Source of the DNA: Helicobacter pylori
GTDB lineage: Bacteria > Campylobacterota > Campylobacteria > Campylobacterales > Helicobacteraceae
Assembly (NCBI RefSeq): GCF_016748675.1
Contig: NZ_CP051534.1
Coordinates: 744,001-808,000, forward strand
Length of the DNA: 64,000 nucleotides
Reading direction: 5' to 3'
A program made the translations under genes and the position numbers. The notes under the pieces were generated by a model that was not told the origin of the DNA, made no database searches, and was given only the letters and a program-made list of their open reading frames with translations. Shown one piece after another: positions 17,935-27,008 of this stretch; within the stretch, counting starts at the first letter, position 1; the number at the start of each line of letters is the position of its first letter.

Positions 17935-19884
17935 TTAATAAGCGAACACATAATTGAGGTACACGCTATAAAGCCTTCGGTATTCTAGCTTAGTGCCTAG
18001 AAAAGAATAGTAATTCGTGGTAATGGTGGGGATTTTAATGCCTAGTTCAATGCCATGTTGCGCGGAATGTTCGCTGTCTTTTTTCTTAGCCGTAGCGAGA
18101 TTGGTTCTCAAACCCAAATTGAACAAGAATTGGAAATTGGTAGCATTGACTTTCGCGCTGTAAGGGTTATTGAACGCTGTTAAATTCACGTATTGAGAAT
18201 TAAGCCATGTAGTCCCTGCTAGTTGGATACCACCAAAAAGACCCACAGAAAGCTTGTTGTTCTTTCTTGTAACGCTATCGTTGATAAAATTCACTAATAA
18301 ATCGCTCCCACCGCCATAAGTCCATATGTCAGAAGAAGAATTGAAAAAGCTTGATTTGATGTAGCCGTGGTTGTAATCAAAGAAGCCATAATACCTTAAT
18401 CCCCATCTTTTGCTTTCGCCAAAGAATTGCTTATAACCCACTTGCACGCCAAGCCCATTCAAAGCGCCGTTATTGTTTTGAGAGCTGATCATGCCCACTT
18501 TTTTAAAGGGGTTATTGCTCATCGCTGCTAAAGCTTGAGAAAGATTGGATGCTTGCTCTTGGTTGATTTGGTAGTTGTATTAGCCCGCTGCTGGAGCGTT
18601 TTTATCGTAAGGCAGTGTGACAATGTCTTTTGTATTGACTTGATTGTGCGGGAGTTTAGAAATCTCTTCGCTCAAATTCTTAGCGTCGTTATAAGTGGTT
18701 ACAATCTCTGCTTGATTGGATTTCAGGTTATAGACATCTCTAGCCACGCTTAAAGCCGAATCAATCCGATTACCATAATAACTCACATTGTTTTGAATCG
18801 TCTGAATTTCTTTATTCAAATTCACCTCCTGTCTGTAAGGGTTAGTAGGCGTTTGACCCGCATTGGGTACTTTCAAATAAGCTTTCTCTAGATATTTATA
18901 CTGCTCTGCAGGGATAGAACTAAAGAGGTTGAAAATGTCTTTGGCGTAAGAGATGACTTGCTTTTGGTTTTGAGCGAAAGTGTAGATGTCTTTAGCGAAA
19001 TTAGGGTTTGTTTGAGGTCCTGTAGCTTGAGCTTGCAAACTAGCAGATAGGGTGTGGTTACTTTGAGAAAGCGTAACCGCTTGTTGCAAAATGGGTATCA
19101 TCGCCTTAATGTTGTTAAACACCGCATAGTGCGTTGGGTAATTAGTGGATGTGATAGCACCGGATGTGTTTGAAACGCCACTGATGACGATATTTTTCCA
19201 CATCATAGCCGTCCTAGTGCTTGCGATTAAATCCATAAGCTGTTGCGCCAAGTTAAGAGCGTTGCTTACGGTTGAGCTTGGGTTTTGGCCTTGTGTTGTC
19301 GCGCATCCGGATAAAGCGCAAAGATTGTTCGCTTTAGTGGCAGAGTTTGTTTGAGCTGCTTGGAGATTTTCAGCAAGTTCTTTCATCTTGTTGTAAGTGG
19401 CTTGTTCCATAGCGCAGTTTTCAAGTCCTGAGCAGTTGTTTATAATCGTTTTAAAAGGAGGGTTACCCTGAACACTAGCGGGTTGTTTAAGATCCTTATT
19501 GCCCACAAAAAAAGTGAAGTAGTTCCCCGCATAAAGACTCCAAAAACCCAATACCGAAGTGATAACGGCTTGCACGGCGTTAAAGATGGGCGATTGGGTG
19601 GTGCTGTTATAGTTGTTGTTGGTAAAGCTTTTTAAATCGTTTAAAGAGCTATTGACCAGCTCAATATTGTTGGCGTTTTGAATGCTTTGCTTCAACGAAG
19701 CCACTTGGTTTAAATACTGGCTCAATTGCTCGTATTTGTCGTTCAAGTTTTTCAATTCGCCGGTGTTTTTGACCATTTGCACCGCTTCGCCGATTTGATA
19801 GCCGGCGCTCACAAAAAAGCCGTTGTCTTCAGCATAAAGTAATGACGCTGCAAGGGATAGAGAGAGTAAAAATCGTTTTTTCAT
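17935..19884 (-). pseudogene. sabA: sabA (sialic-acid-binding adhesin) interrupted by an in-frame stop
   Basis: The reading frame runs from ATG at 19884 to TAA at 17935 as 649 sense-length codons, but codon 435 (18580-18582) is TAA. Upstream lie a signal peptide ending LLYA and the SabA adhesin domain ([23 protein letters not shown]). Downstream the same frame encodes YNYQINQEQ and the complete outer-membrane barrel ending YVFAY. From memory SabA reads AAGQYNYQI here, so a Gln codon CAA became TAA. The truncated product lacks the barrel and could not be anchored. The 5' CT tract is short and in frame, so the loss is by nonsense mutation, not by the usual slippage. Confidence 0.88.
19859..19866 (-). 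repeat. Short CT repeat, four units, in the sabA signal peptide
   Basis: On the coding strand CTCTCTCT lies in the leader-peptide codons. In many strains this tract is longer and slips to switch sabA on and off. With four units the frame is ON and should be relatively stable. Confidence 0.75.
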
Positions 19885-19955
19885 AAAATGTTCCTTAAAG
19901 TAATGTTTTTGTTGTAAGAATATCATGAAGTGATAATATATTTACAATGAACCTA

Positions 19956-19961
19956 ATTTTA
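19956..19961 (-). promoter_or_regulatory. -10 box (TAAAAT) of sabA
   Basis: The box aligns with TATAAT of the hopQ-like gene promoter; the surrounding 100 bases are homologous between the two loci. Confidence 0.55.
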
Positions 19962-19981
19962 CTATAAATTGATTGGATTTC

Positions 19982-19996
19982 AAAAAAAAAAAAAAA
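19982..19996 (-). repeat. Poly-T tract (T15 on the sabA strand)
   Basis: Fifteen A on the plus strand, 20 bases upstream of the sabA -10. Length variation of this tract is known to modulate sabA transcription. It is two bases longer than the T13 tract at the other adhesin gene. Confidence 0.85.
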
Positions 19997-20102
19997 GATT
20001 TTGGGGTATTTTAACTTATTTATCTTTGGAGTGTTGATTTTTGTAACGATAAAATCATCTTTTGAATCTTATCGTCAGTATTTAATGGAAACGAAATCAA
20101 TC

Positions 20103-21020
20103 TTAAAACAAGAACGCGTAGCTGACAAAAACTTCTTTATTCCTAAAAACGCTGAAGTTTTGTCGGATCGTTTGTTGCTGCCACACATTGCTAGTGCCGA
20201 AGTTTTTCCAACTTTGTGCGCTCAGGCTGTAATAAGGGATTTTTAACCCCACGTTGAAGCGGTTGCGCTTGCCTATATACAAAGAACCCCCAAAATTCAC
20301 AAAAAACCCCCCACCCGCTGCAAAAAATTTATCATCTTGATTGGTGTTTTGATTTTTATATTGAGAACTCCACAATATGGCGTATTCCACCCCACCCCCA
20401 CCAAACACGCCTATTTTAAAAAACAGCATTTTTTCTGTTTTTAAAGCGAGTTTTAAAAGGGTGTCTATAGGGAGATTAACAAACACATTCACATTCAAAC
20501 CAAACGCCATGAAATGCCCGTTATTGAAGAGAAAATCTTGAGGGTTTGGGGTTTTTTGTAAATTCAAAGAGCCTTGAGTGTTTGAAGCGCTATCGTAGGT
20601 TTTAATCGCGCTTGGGTTATAATTGGCTTGGGATAAAAGGGTATTACCCCCCACTTTTTGACCCAATTGCGCTTTAGCGTATTCTATGTCCCCCCACACC
20701 CTTAAGCCTAAAATATGGTATTTATCAATAGCTATTTCATCGCCTATTTGCCCGGTATAAGACAAATTTTTACCCCCCTTATAATGGGCTTCTAATTTCT
20801 CGCCATAGCACACGCTGCTAGGGCAAGTGGGGTTGTCTTTATAGGCTTGTTGCCACATGCTTGTGCGCGTGCTAGCCCCTGTGCCTAGCCTAAAACCCAA
20901 ATAAATGTGGTTTTTCGTTTTAAAAAAAGGCGTTTTTTCAGCGCTATTGCCCCACAAAACCCCCAAGCTGGCTAAAAGAATGAGTGCTTTCAAACGCTTT
21001 TTTGATTCAATTCTACCCAT
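20103..21020 (-). CDS. Hop/Hor-family outer-membrane protein
   Basis: A 305-residue outer-membrane protein with a signal peptide (KKRLKALILLASLGVLWG then NSA) and beta-barrel character throughout. It carries Gly/Phe-rich strands such as FFKIGVFGGGGVEYAI and FFAAGGGFFVNFGGSLYIG, and a terminal strand VFVSYAFLF ending in Phe. A short Cys pair (CPSSVC) lies near residue 66. It corresponds by position to HP0726; I do not assign a Hor letter. Its start lies inside the 3' end of dus (31-base overlap), so it is the last gene of the tilS-dus cluster. It has no adhesin domain of SabA type. Confidence 0.8.
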   Translation of the reverse strand: MGRIESKKRLKALILLASLGVLWGNSAEKTPFFKTKNHIYLGFRLGTGASTRTSMWQQAYKDNPTCPSSVCYGEKLEAHYKGGKNLSYTGQIGDEIAIDKYHILGLRVWGDIEYAKAQLGQKVGGNTLLSQANYNPSAIKTYDSASNTQGSLNLQKTPNPQDFLFNNGHFMAFGLNVNVFVNLPIDTLLKLALKTEKMLFFKIGVFGGGGVEYAILWSSQYKNQNTNQDDKFFAAGGGFFVNFGGSLYIGKRNRFNVGLKIPYYSLSAQSWKNFGTSNVWQQQTIRQNFSVFRNKEVFVSYAFLF

Positions 21021-21976
21021 AACGGCACTTCACTTTGCAACATTTCTTGATTAAAAAATTCCTCTATACCCTCTCGCATGCTCTTTATTTCTGTAAGGGT
21101 ATTGACACAATTACGAAACGCGCTCGCTTGCATTTCGCCCTTAGCGTAAGCATGCAAATTTTTCCTAAACATGATCACCCCCCTATCCCCATAAAACTCC
21201 ACCATTTTATCAAAATGTTCTAAAACCAGGTCTTTTTTCACGACTGCGGGTAATTTTGTGGTGTTGTTTCTGATTTGCCAAAATATCCATGGGGCTCTTA
21301 AGGCCGCTCGCCCTATCATTAGCCCATCAGCTTGCGTGATTTGCAAAACTTCAAAGGCTTTTTTCACGCTGTCAATTTCGCCATTGGCTATCACCGGCTT
21401 TTTTAAAATCCCTTTCATTAAAGCGATGCTTTCATAATCTATTTTTTCTTTTTGGTATTTGTCGCTTCGTGTCCTCCCATGCACCACCACATAATCCACC
21501 GGCGCGTCATTTAAGGCATGAGCGATTTCTTTAGGGATTTTTTGATCAAAGCCTAAACGCACTTTCACGCTTGTGATTTTTTTATTGGTGTTTTCTCTGA
21601 TGATTTTTAAAAGCTTCACCAAGTGGTTTAAATCCTTTAATAGCCCGCTACCATTGCCATGGTTAGCCACTTTAGGGGCAGGGCAACCGCAATTAAAATC
21701 AATCCCGCTCACATGCTCTAAAGCGTTGATTTTCTCCACCGCTTCTTTGACTACGCCCTCTTTAGAGCCTGAAATTTGCACCATGAAATGATCTTCTAAG
21801 TGGGATTTTTCCAACATTTTAGAAGTTTTATCAAACGCATACACCAACGAATGCGAGCTCACCATTTCGCTTGTGGTAACATCCACGCCAAATTTTTTCA
21901 CCACGCTCCTAAAAGGCAAATCCGTATAGCCTGCCAAAGGGGCTAGAAAAAGCCATTTTTTATTCTTAAAGTCCAT
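20990..21976 (-). CDS. dus: tRNA-dihydrouridine synthase
   Basis: Dus enzymes reduce uridine to dihydrouridine in the tRNA D-loop using FMN and NADPH. The 328 residues show LAPLAGYTDLPFR at the start, FNCGCPAPKV with the catalytic Cys (about residues 95-104), VVHGRTRSDKY, VIANGEIDS and DGLMIGRAAL for the phosphate-binding loop. It follows tilS after 93 bases and precedes the outer-membrane protein gene with overlap. Which Dus subclass it belongs to cannot be settled by eye. Confidence 0.92.
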   Translation of the reverse strand: MDFKNKKWLFLAPLAGYTDLPFRSVVKKFGVDVTTSEMVSSHSLVYAFDKTSKMLEKSHLEDHFMVQISGSKEGVVKEAVEKINALEHVSGIDFNCGCPAPKVANHGNGSGLLKDLNHLVKLLKIIRENTNKKITSVKVRLGFDQKIPKEIAHALNDAPVDYVVVHGRTRSDKYQKEKIDYESIALMKGILKKPVIANGEIDSVKKAFEVLQITQADGLMIGRAALRAPWIFWQIRNNTTKLPAVVKKDLVLEHFDKMVEFYGDRGVIMFRKNLHAYAKGEMQASAFRNCVNTLTEIKSMREGIEEFFNQEMLQSEVPLWVELNQKSV

Positions 21977-22069
21977 TTATTCTCATATCAAAGTTTTTTG
22001 CTGTATTTTGACACAATCAAGGTTAAAAAGCGCTTTAAAAACTTATCGCTTGATTGAAATGAAGCTCTT

Positions 22070-23137
22070 TTATAGATCCGTTAAACTCTGTTTAAAACGG
22101 GTTAAAAAATCATGCGTTGGTTGTTTTAAAAACTCTGCGTATAAAACAGGCCGTAAGCGTTTAGGGATATTCAATCTCCTGGCTCTGTCTTTAAAATCCT
22201 TTGGCATGCTTAAAGTTTTTTGGGGTTTAAGGGCGATAAATACATGCTCTTTATCGCTCTCAATGATGAATTTTTGAGCGATTTCTAAGCTAAAAAAATG
22301 GCGCTTGATTTCTTCTTTTTGAGAGAAGCTCAACACATACCCCTTTTGCTTTAAGATTTTATCCACCATAAAAAGCGCGTTTTGCGAATACTTAAAAAAA
22401 GTGATCCCATGCCTTTGTGAAACGGGAATCAAAGAATAAAGCCGCTCTTTTTCTTGATCCAAAAATTTAAAACTTTGGATAATGCCCTTAGAATAGTGTT
22501 GCATCAAGGCGTTAGCGTAATGTTTCCTGAAAAAATTGCGTTTGAATTTTAAAGAAGAATTAGAATCGTCTTCAAAAAATTTTTGATCTTTAGCGAGCGT
22601 TTTAAGGGTGTCTTTAGGGGTGTAGAGTAAGGGGCGAACAATCGCATAAGATTCTCTTTTTTCATAAGCTTGAAAGCTTAAAAGCGTGTTTAATCCGGCA
22701 CCTTTACTCAATTGCATCAAAAACCATTCCAGTCTGTCATTCAAATGGTGCGCTAAAATCAAATGCTTGTAAGAATGCTCTTTGATTAGGGCTTCAAAAA
22801 AATCATAACGGATCTTTCTCGCTTGCATTTCAAAATTGCACGCAATCTTTGGGGCGTAATGGATGTAGCATTTTTTATGGTGTGTTTTTGCGAGTGTTTG
22901 AGCGTGTTGGATGATTTCAAGGCGTTGTTTTTGCGTGTTATAATCCACTAAAGCGATGTCAAAAGCGATGTTTTCTCCAACTAAGAGATGAAACAAGCAA
23001 ACAGAATCCAACCCACCTGAAAAACCCAATAAATTTTGACCCTCTCTTAAAGGCTCTAAATAGGGTTTAAAATCTTGCATTACACGATCGGCACTGGGCT
23101 TGATAGAGCGTCTTCTTTCATGCAATTTTTCATGCAA
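22070..23137 (-). CDS. tilS: tRNA(Ile)-lysidine synthase TilS
   Basis: TilS converts C34 of the CAT-anticodon tRNA-Ile to lysidine so that it reads AUA. The N-terminal PP-loop LGFSGGLDSVCLFHLL (about residues 37-52) and the downstream LAHHLNDRLEWFLMQLSKGAG motif are intact. Length is 355 residues, with a short C-terminal region as in other epsilonproteobacteria. Its start overlaps the end of the upstream HEPN-like gene by 8 bases, so they are translationally coupled. Confidence 0.93.
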   Translation of the reverse strand: MHEKLHERRRSIKPSADRVMQDFKPYLEPLREGQNLLGFSGGLDSVCLFHLLVGENIAFDIALVDYNTQKQRLEIIQHAQTLAKTHHKKCYIHYAPKIACNFEMQARKIRYDFFEALIKEHSYKHLILAHHLNDRLEWFLMQLSKGAGLNTLLSFQAYEKRESYAIVRPLLYTPKDTLKTLAKDQKFFEDDSNSSLKFKRNFFRKHYANALMQHYSKGIIQSFKFLDQEKERLYSLIPVSQRHGITFFKYSQNALFMVDKILKQKGYVLSFSQKEEIKRHFFSLEIAQKFIIESDKEHVFIALKPQKTLSMPKDFKDRARRLNIPKRLRPVLYAEFLKQPTHDFLTRFKQSLTDL

Positions 23138-24197
23138 TTTCCTTGCGAGTCAGAATGCTCTTCAACAAGCTCGCGCCTTCTATGCCTAAAATTTCATTCC
23201 TGAGTTTTTCCACTTCATTCAAACCTGGAGCTTTTTGATGAACGGCTTCGTTGCGGATGTTTTGAATGAGGCTTAAGCTTTTTGAAAAAGGATAATTGAT
23301 GAATCTTTTTAAGTTTTCTTCTAAATGGTATTGGACTTTTTCGTGTTTGAGTAGGAGTTTCATGGTCCCAAGATTGGGCTTTTGAGTGAAAAAATCTTTA
23401 AGCGTAAAAGATTTTCCCTGGACTTTGTAAGTCAGATCATAAAGGCTGGGATCTTTTTTGCAAGCCTTTAAAAGAACTTGTTTAGCAAAAAGATAAATTT
23501 CGTATTCTAAGGTTTTGGAGTATTTGACGATGATGCTGGTAAAATCATTCAAAAGATTGTTTTCGCTTTGTAAAAGCTCTAATTCGGCATGGATGATGTT
23601 ATTGATGCTATCAGGGTGCAAGAGGTAAAAAAGCCTTTTGCCAAAAACAAAACGCATGAAATCTTCTTGCATGGTTAAATATTCCTTGCTTTTATACACG
23701 CTCAGACAATGCTTTTCATCGCCTAAAAAATAAGAACGCTCTTCTTTTAACTTTACCGGCAAAGGATAGACATAATTATTCCCATAAATGGCGTAAGTGT
23801 GGTTGTTTGGCGCGATGAAATTGGCTAAAAATTGATCCCTTAAAAGGCTGAAGTCTTCCCTGACTAATTCCCTTAAATCGCTGATAATAAAAAAGTCTTC
23901 CACTTCCAAATTTTTTTCTTTATAATAGCTAGGGATCAAACTCTCATCAATCTCTTTAGAAACCTTTACCACCTTAGCGGCAAATAAATTAGCGTAATCG
24001 GTCAAAAAAAGCTGCAAAAAATTCTTTTCATTGGTGGCTTTGTAAATCTCTTCTAAGGAGTCTTGCTTTTCTTGATCGTTGAGCTTTGATCGGATTTTAC
24101 CAAAGCCCACTTGGGATTTTTCCTGTAAAACGCTTAAATGTTGTTGGATCACATCTTTTTGATAATAAGGGTTATAAAGGATTAAAAGGTGGTTCAT
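23130..24197 (-). CDS. Uncharacterised protein with C-terminal HEPN-like Rx4H motif
   Basis: This 355-residue soluble protein (HP0729 by context) has no catalytic domain I recognise in its first 280 residues; the opening NHLLILYNPYYQKDVIQQHL could be a nucleotide-like or endonuclease-like beta-alpha start. The C-terminal helical part contains NIRNEAVHQ, with R315 and H320 forming Rx4H with Asn after the Arg, the signature of HEPN ribonucleases found in toxins and anti-phage proteins. It is followed by a helix KLRNEILG. The gene overlaps tilS by 8 bases and follows a frameshifted small gene and dynamin-like genes. HEPN assignment is an inference from one motif and helix context. Confidence 0.75.
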   Translation of the reverse strand: MNHLLILYNPYYQKDVIQQHLSVLQEKSQVGFGKIRSKLNDQEKQDSLEEIYKATNEKNFLQLFLTDYANLFAAKVVKVSKEIDESLIPSYYKEKNLEVEDFFIISDLRELVREDFSLLRDQFLANFIAPNNHTYAIYGNNYVYPLPVKLKEERSYFLGDEKHCLSVYKSKEYLTMQEDFMRFVFGKRLFYLLHPDSINNIIHAELELLQSENNLLNDFTSIIVKYSKTLEYEIYLFAKQVLLKACKKDPSLYDLTYKVQGKSFTLKDFFTQKPNLGTMKLLLKHEKVQYHLEENLKRFINYPFSKSLSLIQNIRNEAVHQKAPGLNEVEKLRNEILGIEGASLLKSILTRKEIA

Positions 24198-24205
24198 GCC
24201 CTGTC

Positions 24206-24512
24206 TTATTTTAGGATTTCTTTGAGGTTTTGTTTGATTTCGTCAGGATTTTGTTCGTATTCTTGGATGAGATCTTTTAAAATTTCAAACAATTCGTTAA
24301 AATCTTGCGGGTGCTCTTTCTTAAACTTCACTATCAAATCCAAAGTCTTGCCCGCCTTGTTTGATGGATCGTTTTCGCCCTCAAGAGCGTTTTTTTATAT
24401 CCAAAACCATATTGGTAATGCGAGCGCTCTGCATGGGGCTTGAAATGCGTTTGAATAAAAGACCCTTAAGCGCGTTGGCGAGCTTAAAAGATGCGCAAAT
24501 TTTAGAAAACAT
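24206..24512 (-). pseudogene. Small hypothetical gene broken by a one-base frameshift
   Basis: ATG at 24512 opens a frame that stops after about 44 codons (IKKRS then TGA). If the A7 run at 24390-24396 (T on the plus strand) had six A, the frame would continue as DIKNALEGENDPSNKAG and a helical, charged tail to TAA at 24206-24208, giving about 101 residues. The stop is 8 bases before the start of the HEPN-like gene, so it once belonged to the same operon. The intact product would be a small helical protein with Lys/Glu-rich ends; no family is recognised. Slippage could restore it. Confidence 0.7.
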
Positions 24513-24621
24513 CGCCTTTCCTTATTAAAACATTTAAAATGCCGCTTGTTGGATTAGACCGTTTCAAGCTCAGCCAAAAAGCCTTTTTGATGCGTTTTTG
24601 AAATTTTAACATAAATTCAGT

Positions 24622-26334
24622 TCATTCCTCTTCAGGCTCAACATCTATAATATCTTCGCCCTTGATAAAATCTTCGCCAGTTTGAATCCATTTTTCCAAA
24701 CCTTGAGCGCACTCTTGCGTTTTTTTAATGTTTTCTTCGCATGCTTGGATGCATTTTTCCAGTTCCAACACGCTCGGAAAACATGTTTGTTTGAATCTGG
24801 TTTCATCATTAATGAGATCCAAGATTTCTTGTTTTTGTCCGTCAAAATTAGATTTCATTTCTTCTTTAGCTTTTTCAAGTTTTTCTATTTTTTGGCTTTC
24901 TTTCCAAGAATCCCACACTTCAATAACAAGACCGATAAGCGGTAAACCTTTGTTCAAATTGCCTGCCAAGTTTACAGCGCCCCAAGGTTTGAATTTTAAA
25001 GCCAAATCTATGCCCACAAATTTTCCCGTAGCCGCTAGCGCGTCTCTAGCCAGTTTGATATTAGTTGCATTGATAAAACCGCTTTGTTTTAAAAGATCGA
25101 TTCCAATCTTTCCAAACGCTCCGGCATGCTTTTCAAAAAAATTCATATCGGCATTAAAACCGGTTTCAATTTTAGCGATTTCATTGAAAATCCCTTGCGT
25201 TTCTCTTTCAAATGCATTTTGGACTCTTGTTTCTATATTGCTACCTTCATCGCCTATTTCTCTCATAGCGAAATCATTAAAGGTTTCTAGGCTAGCGCCA
25301 GAAACTTGACGGATGAGATCGCCAAAATACCTTATTATAAATTCTCTTAAATGAATGCGGGCTTGAGAAATTTCTTTATTTAAATCTTGAATGTCCTTTC
25401 GCCTTTTTTCAAGCGTTTTATTCAAATATTCCATTTCTCTATTAATATCTTGCAACGCTTGTTTTGCGGGTGGCATTTGCCTATAGACCACATCTTGAAT
25501 GACGCTTTTTTTGGCTTCTTCTATAATGGTTAATTTCCCGCCATTTTCTTTAATCTTTTTTTGAGTCGCGTCTTGCAAGGCCTTGATATGAGAAAGCTTT
25601 TGAAACTCTTCTTGATGCTTTAGCCAGTGTTCAACCCCCAAATCAAAAGGGTTTGCAGCGACAGCGACAATAATCAAACTTTCTTTTTCTTCTTCGCTTA
25701 AAGAAATCAGATCATTCAGTCGGTTTTGAATGTTTTCTTTTTTGATCTTAAATCTTTTATTGTAATCTTCTTCATCTTCAATATCCGCTTCTTCATCAAA
25801 ACGGCTGATGACAAATATTGTCCTGGATAAAAGATTGAGCGTCCTAAACAACCAGTTCAAATCGTCCTTATGGCTTTCTTTGATGGGGTTTGACGGGTTG
25901 AGCGCGTATAAAATGAGGTGGGCTTCGCTGATATATTTTTTCGTAATATCTTTATAGCGTTCTATTTTGCCGCTATCAGTTATTTTTTCTTTAAACCCGA
26001 ATAGTCCCGGGGTGTCAACCAGCTCCATTTCATTATCTATGTTATAGATTTTAACTTCATCGCTGGATTCTCTGTGGTCTATCTTCATGTTCTCATCTAG
26101 CCGATCGATCCAAGCTGCCGCTATGGAGGTTTTCCCTTCAGAAAAACCTCCCACTAAAGCCACTTTAAGTTTTTGACCGGCAACATTTTCCATCGCATTA
26201 TGGATTTTTTTGAGAGAATCCTCAATATCAATACCGTATTTTTCCCCGGTATGGATAAAATCAAGCAATTTTTGGAGATTTTTTTGATTCCTCTCTTGAT
26301 TTTTCTTAAATTGTTCTAGCGTTTCATTCTTCAT
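24622..26334 (-). CDS. Dynamin-like GTPase, LeoA-like
   Basis: The 570-residue protein has a GTPase domain with P-loop GGFSEGKTS (residues 62-70), G3 DTPG (107-110) and a G4-like SRFD (177-180). A long helical region with coiled coil (about 290-350) and a hydrophobic stretch (about 425-470) follows, the layout of bacterial dynamins. The length and the arrangement with two upstream genes resemble LeoABC of enterotoxigenic E. coli. Bacterial dynamins remodel membranes, support vesicle release or protect against phage. AAGGAG precedes the start, which overlaps the preceding gene by 11 bases. The acidic C-terminus is EDIIDVEPEEE. Confidence 0.82.
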   Translation of the reverse strand: MKNETLEQFKKNQERNQKNLQKLLDFIHTGEKYGIDIEDSLKKIHNAMENVAGQKLKVALVGGFSEGKTSIAAAWIDRLDENMKIDHRESSDEVKIYNIDNEMELVDTPGLFGFKEKITDSGKIERYKDITKKYISEAHLILYALNPSNPIKESHKDDLNWLFRTLNLLSRTIFVISRFDEEADIEDEEDYNKRFKIKKENIQNRLNDLISLSEEEKESLIIVAVAANPFDLGVEHWLKHQEEFQKLSHIKALQDATQKKIKENGGKLTIIEEAKKSVIQDVVYRQMPPAKQALQDINREMEYLNKTLEKRRKDIQDLNKEISQARIHLREFIIRYFGDLIRQVSGASLETFNDFAMREIGDEGSNIETRVQNAFERETQGIFNEIAKIETGFNADMNFFEKHAGAFGKIGIDLLKQSGFINATNIKLARDALAATGKFVGIDLALKFKPWGAVNLAGNLNKGLPLIGLVIEVWDSWKESQKIEKLEKAKEEMKSNFDGQKQEILDLINDETRFKQTCFPSVLELEKCIQACEENIKKTQECAQGLEKWIQTGEDFIKGEDIIDVEPEEE

Positions 26335-26995
26335 TGCATGCTCCTTGTTTTGATGTTGTTAGATTGATGCTATGAGAGATGTATCCTAATTTTTCATGGG
26401 CTTCTTCCAATTGTCTTTTCATGCGTTCGTAATTATCAACAGGTCTAAGATTGGCTTTGAGTTTTTCAATCTTTTCCCATATGTCTTTTTTGCGACTTTC
26501 AAGTCGGCTTTTCACAGCCTCTGCAATTTTTTCACAAGCTTTATCTAAATTCTTATTCATTTCTTTTTTTTGTTGGGATCTTTGATATCTTGAACTAAAA
26601 AAACTCCACACTGATTTAACTATCCCCACTAATGCTACAAGACCCGCTATACCTAGTTCAACCCAACCCATAGGATTCCAAATATTAACTATTCCAACCA
26701 ACACCAAACCTACTATTGAAGCCCCTAATGCGAATCCATCAATACCGCTATCAATATTGAAACTAAAATCAAAACCACTATCAATGTTGATGCGATCTAA
26801 CATTATTAGAGAATCTTTAATCCTCTCTTCAAATTGTTCAATATCTTTTTTCATCTCTTCAATGAATCGTTCCTTGCATTCATTAAAGTGCCGTCCTGTG
26901 TTTTTACGCAATTTTTCAGCTCTTTGTTTGTGCTCATTTTCAAAAATTTCTTCACATTCTTTATTTTCAATGTCGTCATCAATGCGCGCATGCAT
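26324..26995 (-). CDS. Helical membrane protein, middle gene of the dynamin-like trio
   Basis: The 223-residue product is charged and helical with a double hydrophobic hairpin (about residues 85-135: ALGASIVGLVLVGIVNIW, LGIAGLVALVGIVKSVWSFF), like the membrane-insertion paddle of dynamins, followed by coiled coil. It has no GTP-binding motif, so it may complete the upstream GTPase, which lacks such a hairpin. The two are separated by 13 bases. In the frame of this gene the sequence stays open for about 19 codons above its ATG, overlapping the end of the GTPase gene, so a split of one ancestral dynamin gene is possible. LeoB-like by position. Confidence 0.7.
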   Translation of the reverse strand: MHARIDDDIENKECEEIFENEHKQRAEKLRKNTGRHFNECKERFIEEMKKDIEQFEERIKDSLIMLDRINIDSGFDFSFNIDSGIDGFALGASIVGLVLVGIVNIWNPMGWVELGIAGLVALVGIVKSVWSFFSSRYQRSQQKKEMNKNLDKACEKIAEAVKSRLESRKKDIWEKIEKLKANLRPVDNYERMKRQLEEAHEKLGYISHSINLTTSKQGACNEE

Positions 26996-27008
26996 TTCTT
27001 CTCTAAAA

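Noticed and set aside
17935..18522. Separate 195-residue gene for the sabA barrel
   Set aside because: It is in the same frame as the upstream part and separated only by one TAA codon; no ribosome site precedes the internal Met, so it is part of the sabA pseudogene.
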